From Candidatus Zixiibacteriota bacterium (GTDB lineage Bacteria; Zixibacteria; MSB-5A5; GN15; FEB-12): 64,000 nt of DNA. The stretch lies in contig JBFMDV010000001.1 of NCBI GenBank assembly GCA_040753875.1, positions 1-64,000 of the forward strand. The letters are read 5' to 3'. Positions 34,006 through 41,143 of this stretch are shown piece by piece. The first letter of the stretch is position 1. Each line of letters begins with the position of its first letter. The notes under the pieces were generated by a model. It saw only the letters and a list, made by a program, of their open reading frames with translations, was not told where the DNA came from and searched no databases. The position numbers were made by a program, and so were the translations under genes.

Positions 34006-34569
34006 CTATTGTGGCCAAAGTAACTCCGGGAGGGTGGCAAATCTTCCCAATGGCCCCGGCGCCCCAAGCACCAAAGAAGCCCGGGCTACGAGGCGACGTT
34101 CATGGACCGACATGATAGTGGACTGGTCCGACGCAAGCAGTCCTCGAAGTGGTGCCGTTACCAGAAGCGGATGGGGGGAGGCATTGGCGGCTGTGACCTG
34201 TTCGCGTCGCTGGCTTCCCACCCAGACGGCGGCAAAAAGGAGCAGCAATGATGCCGCACATGTCAGGAGCGCACGCGAAAGTTCCGGGTTGATGCGCCGG
34301 GGGAGATGCGTGATCGACGTGCGCTCGACAACCGGTTCACGGTCAACGGTCTTGGCTGCTATCAGCGGGCTAACTTCCGCCCAGTAGTCAGGGCCAGGAT
34401 CGGTCGCTGGCGCCGCGGCCAGCATCCTCTTCAATCGCAGTGCACGATCGTACTCCGCCTGGCAAGCGGAGCACGCCGCCAGATGCACTTTCACTTGTGC
34501 CTCATCCGGCGGGGAGAGTTCGTTATCGACCAGATCGTCAATGAGCGACAGGACAACGTGACAGGTCAT
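34006..34569 (-). CDS. anti-sigma factor with zinc-finger (ZAS) domain
   Basis: 187 residues. The N-terminal ZAS domain has H29-x3-C33-x2-C36 (VHLAACSAC) plus Cys3, as in RsrA/ChrR-type anti-sigma factors. A single membrane helix lies near 99-117 (CAASLLLLFAAVWVG), so the C-terminal ~70 residues are periplasmic. It would hold the adjacent ECF sigma factor inactive at the membrane until an envelope signal. It starts two bases after the sigma stop, the normal arrangement. The signal is unknown. Confidence 0.88.
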   Translation of the reverse strand: MTCHVVLSLIDDLVDNELSPPDEAQVKVHLAACSACQAEYDRALRLKRMLAAAPATDPGPDYWAEVSPLIAAKTVDREPVVERTSITHLPRRINPELSRALLTCAASLLLLFAAVWVGSQRREQVTAANASPHPLLVTAPLRGLLASDQSTIMSVHERRLVARASLVLGAPGPLGRFATLPELLWPQ

Positions 34570-34571
34570 TG

Positions 34572-35147
34572 TTACTCCTTTGTGCTCAGCCGCTTCGACA
34601 GAATTTTCTTCAGCTTGGTTCTTGCAATGTGCAGGTTTGAGCGGACGGTCGCCTCCGGGCAGTTCAGGATGCCCGCTATCTCCGTCTTGGTGTATCCTTC
34701 AATGTCATGGAGGATAGCGGTCAACCGCTGCCGCGGTGGAAGTCGATCCAGTGCCTGCAATATTTCCTTCATCAGCACCCGGTCATCGAAGTCATCGCTG
34801 GGGGTCCGAACGCGCCGGGACAACTCCATCTGGACGTTGCCGGGCAGCGTCGCCGGATCGTCGCCAACACTGCCCCTCCCTTTTCGCTTGCGCAAAAGGT
34901 CGATGGCATAGTTGGTTGCGATGCGCATCAAGAACGAGGTGAAACTGGCTACATGCTGTAATTCCTTTCGTCTTCCATATACCCGCACAAACGTTTCCTG
35001 AACCACCTCGTCGGCATCAAGATGGTTCCCCAGCAGTCGAAACGCTACTGAGTATATCCTGCGCTGGTGAAGTCGCACCAACTCGGTGAAGGCGCCGGTG
35101 TCGCCCCCAATAAACCGCTCGACCAACTCCGGGATGGTCCAGTTCAT
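34572..35147 (-). CDS. ECF (sigma-70 family) RNA polymerase sigma factor
   Basis: 191 residues with regions 2 and 4 only, the ECF layout. Region 2: FTELVRLHQRRIYSVAFRLL and DADEVVQETFVRVY. Region 4: LPPRQRLTAILHDIEGYTKTEIAGIL and CPEATVRSNLHIARTKLKK with a helix-turn-helix. It is paired with the ZAS anti-sigma downstream. A TTGACA-17-TAACCT element lies upstream. Targets unknown; the following lipoprotein is a candidate. Confidence 0.93.
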   Translation of the reverse strand: MNWTIPELVERFIGGDTGAFTELVRLHQRRIYSVAFRLLGNHLDADEVVQETFVRVYGRRKELQHVASFTSFLMRIATNYAIDLLRKRKGRGSVGDDPATLPGNVQMELSRRVRTPSDDFDDRVLMKEILQALDRLPPRQRLTAILHDIEGYTKTEIAGILNCPEATVRSNLHIARTKLKKILSKRLSTKE

Positions 35148-35237
35148 ACCCCGAACGCGGATACGCCACTCACTTTAGACGCTGCCACCGACCGATTGTT
35201 CAATGCCCCTGAAACCTGTTGACCCTGCATCGGGTTT

Positions 35238-35266
35238 AGGTTATGGTTAGCGCCGACGGTTGTCAA
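35238..35266 (-). promoter_or_regulatory. candidate promoter of the ECF sigma operon
   Basis: Minus strand TTGACA (35266-35261), 17 bases, TAACCT (35243-35238), about 90 bases upstream of the sigma gene. The -10 is weak. A separate plus-strand promoter for the divergent MFS gene was not identified with confidence. Confidence 0.35.
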
Positions 35267-35302
35267 TTCATTTTTTGGCAACGCTTTGACAGATAAGAAG
35301 TT

Positions 35303-36727
35303 ATGGACGAACAGGCAATTCAAACCAACCGCTACAAGTTTTTCACGGTCGGTGCTCTGGGAACGTTCATGGCGACATTCGATGGTTCGATTGTCAATGT
35401 CGCCCTCCCGACCATTGCTGAGAAATTGAGCTGCCCAGTCGATGTTGTCGCGTGGGTCGTGCTCGCCTACTCACTAACTCTGATCGCCCTCATGCTTGTC
35501 TTTGGAGCCTGGACTGAGTCGAAAGGGTACGCATTCGCGTACCGATTTGGGTATATCTTCTTTCTCCTCGGATCGCTGACCTGTTCTCTGGCCTGGGACA
35601 TCTATGCGCTGATCATCGGCCGCATACTGCAGGCAACTGGCACGGCAATGTTTGCGGCTATCGGCCCCGGCATGGTGTCACGGGTCTTCCCGGCCAACGA
35701 AAGAGGCAAGGGGATCGGTATGATGGTCATGATGGTAGCCGCAGGCTTCATGGTTGGCCCGCCGGTCGGCGGACTGATGCTGGGGATCTGGTCCTGGCCC
35801 TCGATCTTTCTCGTGAATTTGCCCGTCGGCTTGGTCGGTCTCTATCTTGTGTACCGTTATTTTTCGCTTCTCCCGCCCCCCAAGTCAAAGCGAGAAGTTC
35901 GGTTTCCCAGTGCCGCGGCCATTTCAACGTCGCTTGTCGCGGGGATTTTTGCGCTGTCGATGCTCAACGATCATCCGTTCAACGACGTTCGGATCTGGGG
36001 ACTGCTGCTGCTTTCCGCGGCCGCTTTACTGGTTTTCTTTCGTATCGAGTCAAAACCCGAAAAGGCGCTTATCGGGCTGGAGATATTCCGCAACCGACAA
36101 TTCACGACTTCGATCCTGGCACAATCGACATACTTTATCGCCTCCTCGGGTGTATTGGTGCTCATTCCATTCTATTTGGAGCGCGTGAAAGGGCTGGAGC
36201 CGCGACAGGTCGGGCTGTTTCTCATCATCCTGCCGGTCCTCATGTTCGTTCTTTCCCCCTTAGCTGGCCGTCTCTCCGATCGCATCGGTTACCGGCTGCT
36301 CACCTCGGCCGGGATGTTGATCACAGGACTGGGTCTTGTGCTTCTGGGGCGAATGGACCTTGAAACCACGAATATGTATGTGGTTTTGTCGATGACCGTC
36401 ATCGGCGTTGGTGTGGGCCTGTTCAGCACTCCCAATTCATCAGCTTTGATGGGCTCGGTAGAAGCGTCGCAGCAGGCGGTGACATCCGGCATCCTGGCTA
36501 CCAACAGGAACATCGGGATGTCGGTCGGAGTCGGTCTATCCACGGCCTTTTATTCATTTCTCGAAAACAGGAACGGTGCACTGGCAGATCCCAAGCTGAT
36601 ATTCATCCGAAGTTACAGGCCGGTGATCTACTTCGCCGTTGCCCTGACTTTGGTGGGAGTTGTTTTCTGTTTAATCCGCGGCAACGGCGAGAACAAAGCA
36701 GTTGACATAACGCCCCCCGGCGTGTAA
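35303..36727 (+). CDS. MFS drug/proton antiporter, DHA2 (EmrB/QacA) family
   Basis: 474 residues with about 14 membrane segments. The first segment carries FMATFDGSIVNVALPTI, the DHA2 motif D1, and the antiporter motif C-like GPPVGGLMLGIWSWPSIFLVN follows. The family exports hydrophobic drugs or bile salts with proton influx. It is divergent from the ECF sigma operon and stands alone, ending 19 bases before tRNA-Ala. No regulator is adjacent. Substrate unknown. Confidence 0.92.
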   Translation: MDEQAIQTNRYKFFTVGALGTFMATFDGSIVNVALPTIAEKLSCPVDVVAWVVLAYSLTLIALMLVFGAWTESKGYAFAYRFGYIFFLLGSLTCSLAWDIYALIIGRILQATGTAMFAAIGPGMVSRVFPANERGKGIGMMVMMVAAGFMVGPPVGGLMLGIWSWPSIFLVNLPVGLVGLYLVYRYFSLLPPPKSKREVRFPSAAAISTSLVAGIFALSMLNDHPFNDVRIWGLLLLSAAALLVFFRIESKPEKALIGLEIFRNRQFTTSILAQSTYFIASSGVLVLIPFYLERVKGLEPRQVGLFLIILPVLMFVLSPLAGRLSDRIGYRLLTSAGMLITGLGLVLLGRMDLETTNMYVVLSMTVIGVGVGLFSTPNSSALMGSVEASQQAVTSGILATNRNIGMSVGVGLSTAFYSFLENRNGALADPKLIFIRSYRPVIYFAVALTLVGVVFCLIRGNGENKAVDITPPGV

Positions 36728-36746
36728 AATCGGGGACTCATAATAC

Positions 36747-36819
36747 GGGGCCATAGCTCAGCTGGGAGAGCGCTTGACTGGCAGTCAAGAGGTCGGGAGT
36801 TCGATCCTCCCTGGCTCCA
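36747..36819 (+). tRNA. tRNA-Ala (anticodon GGC)
   Basis: 73 bases, cloverleaf complete. The acceptor pairs GGGGCCA with TGGCTCC and contains the G3:U70 pair that identifies tRNA-Ala. The anticodon stem-loop CTTGA CTGGCAG TCAAG gives GGC for codon GCC. The T arm has GTTCGATCC. The 3' CCA is not encoded. It follows the MFS gene by 19 bases. Confidence 0.97.
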
Positions 36820-36835
36820 CAAATTCCGATCATAC

Positions 36836-36857
36836 GCCCCGACTTTGCAGTCGGGGC
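36836..36857. terminator. bidirectional hairpin between tRNA-Ala and the sugar dehydrogenase
   Basis: GCCCCGACT and AGTCGGGGC form a perfect 9-bp stem around TTGC. It is downstream of the tRNA on the plus strand and of the dehydrogenase on the minus strand. T-runs are weak on both sides (ATTTAG on plus). Confidence 0.65.
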
Positions 36858-36875
36858 ATTTAGTATCGAGTTAAT

Positions 36876-38285
36876 TCACGGACATAGCGGCAGGGCAGAG
36901 CTGAAAAAAAGAAATGAAACCATCCTATTCAGGTCCGAGATGTCGATAACGCCCCCCAGGCTGCCGTCCACATTCGCTTCATCAGGGCATGACGTTATCG
37001 CACCGCCGAAAAAAAGGTAATCCACCAAGGCTCCAAGGTCGCTGATATCACTGAGATCACCCAAGTCACCGTCCACATTGCCGGTTGTGCCGGTACAGCA
37101 ACCCAGACTGCACTGGCTGGGGACGCCGTTCGGCACGATCTTGTAAACGCGTCCGGCGTTCAGGTTGACTACGTACAACTCTCCACGGGCATCTTCGCCG
37201 AACGAGGCAACGCCGGAACTGGTTAAACCCAATTCCGTATTTCGGTTCTGGAAACCGGTAATACCCGAACCATCATACGTGAAACTCCATATCTCGCCGG
37301 TACAGTAGTCGGCGAAAAAGTAGGTTCCTTGCAGGTCCGGTATGGCGCAACCACGATAGACGTAGCCACCGCTGATGGAACATCTCCCTCCCGAGTGGGT
37401 GTACTGATAGATCGGGTCCACCAACGTGAAACCTGCCTCACAGTTGGTTGGCGGGTTGTAGCAGTTCAGACCTTCTTTTCGCCGCCAGCCGTAGTTCTCG
37501 CCACCGGAGCTCGAACCGGGCTGGAAGTCGATTTCTTCGATGACATTCTGGCCAACGTCGGCGATATACAGATCGCCGGTCTGCCGGTCGAAACTCCACC
37601 GCCATGGGTTTCGGACGCCAAGAGACCAGATCTCGTGGCGGTAATTCGCCGAATCGACGAACGGGTTGGAGGGGGGGATGATCACCGTGTCGGCGCTGAC
37701 GTCGATACGGAGCATTTTGCCGAGAAGGGAAAGGGGATTCTGAGCGTTGTTGTTAGGGTCTCCTGCGCTGCCCCCATCACCCATGCCAATATACAAATAT
37801 CCGTCGAACGGCCCGAAACCGATCATACCCCCGTTATGATTTGAAAAAGGCTGGTTGATAGTCAGATAATCGTGACGTGTGGCAATGCTGGCGCTGTCGG
37901 GGTCACTGCTGACACTAAACCGTGTGACAACGGTGTTGCCCGACGTGTTGGTGAAATTGAGAAAGAAATACCCATTTGTGGCATAATTGGGGTGAAACGC
38001 GAGCCCCAGCAGCCCTTGCTCCGTACCGGAAGACGTAATAAGGGAAGCGACGTCAATGAACGGTCGCGACAGAGTGGCGCCGGCCCGCCAGATCTTGATC
38101 TTGCCGGTTCGCTCGACTATGAACAAGCGGGTGGTGTCGCCTGGCGGCGACGTTATGAACAGTGGCTGTGTGAAAGTCCCTCCGATCTGCACGGTCGTGA
38201 GCGGCGTGGCCGCCGGAACCGGCGATGCGACGAGTGCCGCCGCTGCCAGTACCGCGACTACTGGCAATATCCCGGTCTGAGTCAT
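36876..38285 (-). CDS. secreted PQQ-type glucose/sorbosone dehydrogenase with dockerin-like tail
   Basis: 469 residues. A signal peptide covers about 1-25 (LVASPVPA). The six-bladed propeller of the GSDH family spans about 30-390, with LFIVERTGKIKIW, LLGLAFHPNYATNGYFFLNF, HNGGMIGFGPFDGYLYIGMGD and GENYGWRRKEG. Family members oxidise aldoses using PQQ. The last ~75 residues hold two dockerin-like repeats, NVDGDLGDLSDISDLGALVDY and its second copy at NVDGSLGGVIDISDLNRMV (both contain D-x-D-G and VDISDL-like segments). GGAGG lies seven bases upstream of the ATG. It is transcribed alone. Confidence 0.9.
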   Translation of the reverse strand: MTQTGILPVVAVLAAAALVASPVPAATPLTTVQIGGTFTQPLFITSPPGDTTRLFIVERTGKIKIWRAGATLSRPFIDVASLITSSGTEQGLLGLAFHPNYATNGYFFLNFTNTSGNTVVTRFSVSSDPDSASIATRHDYLTINQPFSNHNGGMIGFGPFDGYLYIGMGDGGSAGDPNNNAQNPLSLLGKMLRIDVSADTVIIPPSNPFVDSANYRHEIWSLGVRNPWRWSFDRQTGDLYIADVGQNVIEEIDFQPGSSSGGENYGWRRKEGLNCYNPPTNCEAGFTLVDPIYQYTHSGGRCSISGGYVYRGCAIPDLQGTYFFADYCTGEIWSFTYDGSGITGFQNRNTELGLTSSGVASFGEDARGELYVVNLNAGRVYKIVPNGVPSQCSLGCCTGTTGNVDGDLGDLSDISDLGALVDYLFFGGAITSCPDEANVDGSLGGVIDISDLNRMVSFLFFSSALPLCP

Positions 38286-38422
38286 GGCTACCTCCTGACT
38301 GTTTTCCTATACAGAGATCTGCCCTGTTATACTTGTACAACCTACATGTCATGGACCGATGAAGTTGATTACAGAATAACAGCTGGATCGGTCGGTCGGT
38401 TCGCGATTGCTTCGCGGCTGGT

Positions 38423-39244
38423 CTACCGGACCAGCTTGAACGTGAGCAGGCGATCGAGGCGAAACGTTCGTTCCGCCTGTGCTTTTTCGCAGTAGGCTCG
38501 GATGTATATCGCGAATCGTTGTTCGAAAACACGCAGTGGGCGTATACGACGCGTCTCCGCGGGTCGGCCAGAGGACGAATACACAATCTCAAGCGTCAGT
38601 TGTTCCCGGCAGGCCAGTGAAATGTCGGCGAACTGCTCCGGCAGTTCTGCCTCCCGAAGTCGACCATCGGTGAAATGATATTGCCCGCACTTGCGCACTA
38701 GTTCATCCAGCTCTGACGTGCGGCCCAGATCATCCATCAACCGAGTGAACAAGCGCTGCACGCATCCGGCATCGGCCAGCGCCCGATGCGCCTGGGTCTG
38801 CTCAATATCAAACTTCTGTACCAGCGACAAGAGGGAGTATGACGGGAGTTGCGGGTAGGACCTGCGATAAAGATCAACCGTGTCGAGAATCAGGTTATCA
38901 GGTAGCACGTCGTCGCCTCGGTCCAGTTCACAGGCAACGAAGGCAATATCAAAAGGGGCGTTGTGTGCCATCAGAACGGCCTCCGGGCCGCAGAATTCGA
39001 AGAAGCTCATCAGCGCCGTTTTGGCCGATGGTGCACCGGCCACCATTTCATCCGTGATACCGTGAATTGAGATGACTTCCGCCGGTATGGCGCTCCGGGG
39101 ATCGATCAATGTCTGGAACGTAGTGACCTGGTCGTCACCAAGTCTGAATTTCACGCCGGCAATCTCGACCAGCCGATGCGAGGGGGCCCACAAGCCGGTT
39201 GTTTCGGTATCAAACGCGACGAATGTCAACTCATCAAGGCGCAT
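38423..39244 (-). CDS. DnaQ-like 3'-5' exonuclease fused to a WYL-like domain
   Basis: 273 residues from the ATG at 39244, which has GAAGG six bases upstream; the frame continues to 39331 without support. A DEDDh exonuclease occupies about 1-175: FDTETTG (D12, E14), AHNAPFDIAF and AHRALADAG supply the acidic and His residues. The C-terminal ~65 residues (ACREQLTLEIVYSSSG to FRLDRLLTFKLV) look like a WYL domain, a ligand-sensing fold common in regulators of DNA damage and defence genes. It probably trims single-stranded 3' ends under WYL control, or polymerase proofreads; neither is proven. It stands alone between the dehydrogenase and hutH. Confidence 0.85.
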   Translation of the reverse strand: MRLDELTFVAFDTETTGLWAPSHRLVEIAGVKFRLGDDQVTTFQTLIDPRSAIPAEVISIHGITDEMVAGAPSAKTALMSFFEFCGPEAVLMAHNAPFDIAFVACELDRGDDVLPDNLILDTVDLYRRSYPQLPSYSLLSLVQKFDIEQTQAHRALADAGCVQRLFTRLMDDLGRTSELDELVRKCGQYHFTDGRLREAELPEQFADISLACREQLTLEIVYSSSGRPAETRRIRPLRVFEQRFAIYIRAYCEKAQAERTFRLDRLLTFKLVR

Positions 39245-39295
39245 ATCTGCCTTCGGGGTAACTGACCTACGGCAAGATGGTGCGCCGTAAACCGA

Positions 39296-39323
39296 TTGAC
39301 AATCGCAATCTCCGGCATATCTT
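39296..39323 (+). promoter_or_regulatory. candidate promoter of hutH
   Basis: TTGACA (39296-39301), 16 bases, TATCTT (39318-39323). It predicts a leader of about 210 bases to the ATG at 39542, with hairpins GGACC/GGTCC at 39382-39396 and GGCCGG/CCGGCC at 39425-39438. Confidence 0.45.
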
Positions 39324-39541
39324 GGTAGCAAAGGTGTTTGTATGATATCTGTATGCAGTAGACCCCATCACAGCTTTATTCGGACCAAACCGGTCCAGTC
39401 TTTTGCCTCTCGCTATAACGCTCTGGCCGGTTCCGGCCTCCAGGACGAGTAGTCTCGCTCTCGGTTCCACGCGGCCGCCAAGAGGTCGCACGTATCCGTA
39501 ACAGCTATGTGAATCAATATGGCATCGGTTTGGAGAAGTAT

Positions 39542-41074
39542 ATGGCATTGAAAGAAGTCATTATCACGGGCGCCGACCTCACGGTTGATGAGGTTGATGC
39601 TGTCTGCCGGCGTGGGGCGAAGGTTATGCTTGCCCCGCAGGTCGAAGGAGCAGTGAAAGCCAATCGTGACGTTATCGAGCGCAAAGTGAAGGCCGGCGTA
39701 GCCGTTTATGGCGTCACCACAGGAATAGGCGAGTTTGCCCGAATTCAGATCTCGCCCGAACAGGGGATGGAACTGCAGAAACGAATTGTCTACTCCCATG
39801 CGGCGGCGGTGGGGGACCCGATACCGGAATCTGATGTTCGTGCGGCCATGTTGCTGCGCCTGAACTGCCTCTCGAAAGGGTATTCCGGTGTTCGTCCGGT
39901 ATTGGTTGAGACATTGGTTCAAATGCTCAACAAGGGTGTTCATCCGGTCATCTATCAGAAAGGGTCACTGGGTACATCGGGCGATCTGGCGCCGCTGTCA
40001 CAATTGGCCGAGGTTGTGATGGGAGAGGGGCGTGCCGATTTCAACGGCAAGCGGATGGCGGGAGGAGAGGCCATGGCGGCGGCAGGCATTCGGCCGATCG
40101 TGCTCAGCTTCAAAGAAGGGCTGGGCGTGATCAACGGCACTCAGGCGTTTACCGGTGTGGGAGTTCTGGCCATCCATGATACGCGCAAGCTTTGCAAGAA
40201 TGCGATAATCGCAGCCGGGATGACCGTGGATTGCGTCAGTTCGGCTATTGCGGCCTTTGATCCCAGGGTCCACGAGATCCGAAACCACCGCGGACAGAAA
40301 GTGGTGGCCGAGAACATCCGTCGAGTCATTCAAAATTCTGAGACAATCCCCGCAAACAGGGGGAAAGTGCAGGATGCCTACTCGCTTCGATGTGTCCCGC
40401 AGATCATGGGGCCGACGCTCGATGCCCTGCAGTATGTGACTCAGCAGCATGAAGAGGAGATGAATGGTGTATCGGACAACCCACTCTTCTTTACGAATGA
40501 CGATGCCTACCTTGCCGCCGGTAACTTCCACGGGCAGCCGGTGGCCATGGCCCAGGATTTTCTGGCGATAGCCATAGCCGAAATCGCCGACTTGGCCGAA
40601 CGGCACACCAATCGGCTTATGAACCCGGTGCTTTCCGGACTTCCGGATTTCCTTGTCGAGGGTAAAGGGCTCAATTCGGGCCTCATGGTGGCCCAGTACT
40701 CTCAGGCGGCGTTGATGTCCGAAAACAAGATTTTGGCTCACCCGGCTGTAGTGGACAACGTCTCCGTCTCAGCTGACCAGGAAGACCATGTCTGCATGGG
40801 CTCGGTGACGGCCATGAAATTGACTACCATTCTCCGCAATACCGAGATATGTGTGGCGATACAATTGATGTCAGCAGCTCAGGCGCTCGATTTCAAACGG
40901 CCGCTTAAGGCCGGCAAGGGGACTGAGGCCGCGTATCAGGTCATTCGCCGAAAACTCAAAAAGCTGGTGGATGATCGCCCCCTCTATCCGGACATTGAAA
41001 TTGTCACCGCACAGGTCCGCGACGGTTCGATTGTGGAAGCGGTTGAGGAAGCCGTAGGCGAAATCAAACTGTAA
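39542..41074 (+). CDS. hutH: histidine ammonia-lyase (MIO family)
   Basis: 510 residues from the ATG at 39542 (GGAG six bases upstream), the standard HutH length; a GTG at 39509 lacks support. It forms urocanate and ammonia from histidine. The cofactor tripeptide is Thr145-Ser146-Gly147 (SLGTSGDLAPLS) rather than Ala-Ser-Gly. His86 in IVYSHAAAVG, VSDNPLFF and the Glu of DQEDHVCMGS agree with histidine lyases. No hutU, hutI or hutG is nearby, so histidine use or a role as another aromatic lyase/aminomutase stays open. A hairpin terminator follows. Confidence 0.87.
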   Translation: MALKEVIITGADLTVDEVDAVCRRGAKVMLAPQVEGAVKANRDVIERKVKAGVAVYGVTTGIGEFARIQISPEQGMELQKRIVYSHAAAVGDPIPESDVRAAMLLRLNCLSKGYSGVRPVLVETLVQMLNKGVHPVIYQKGSLGTSGDLAPLSQLAEVVMGEGRADFNGKRMAGGEAMAAAGIRPIVLSFKEGLGVINGTQAFTGVGVLAIHDTRKLCKNAIIAAGMTVDCVSSAIAAFDPRVHEIRNHRGQKVVAENIRRVIQNSETIPANRGKVQDAYSLRCVPQIMGPTLDALQYVTQQHEEEMNGVSDNPLFFTNDDAYLAAGNFHGQPVAMAQDFLAIAIAEIADLAERHTNRLMNPVLSGLPDFLVEGKGLNSGLMVAQYSQAALMSENKILAHPAVVDNVSVSADQEDHVCMGSVTAMKLTTILRNTEICVAIQLMSAAQALDFKRPLKAGKGTEAAYQVIRRKLKKLVDDRPLYPDIEIVTAQVRDGSIVEAVEEAVGEIKL

Positions 41075-41101
41075 GCCCAAGCTGTCGGATTACAATCGAA
41101 C

Positions 41102-41135
41102 ACTGCCGTTCGTCCGTACGAGCGGCAGTTTGTTT
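41102..41135 (+). terminator. intrinsic terminator after hutH
   Basis: ACTGCCG pairs with CGGCAGT (7 bp, with further TCG/CGA pairing inside) and is followed by TTGTTT. It lies 9 bases before the end of the convergent 41144 gene. Confidence 0.7.
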
Positions 41136-41143
41136 GGAGTCCA

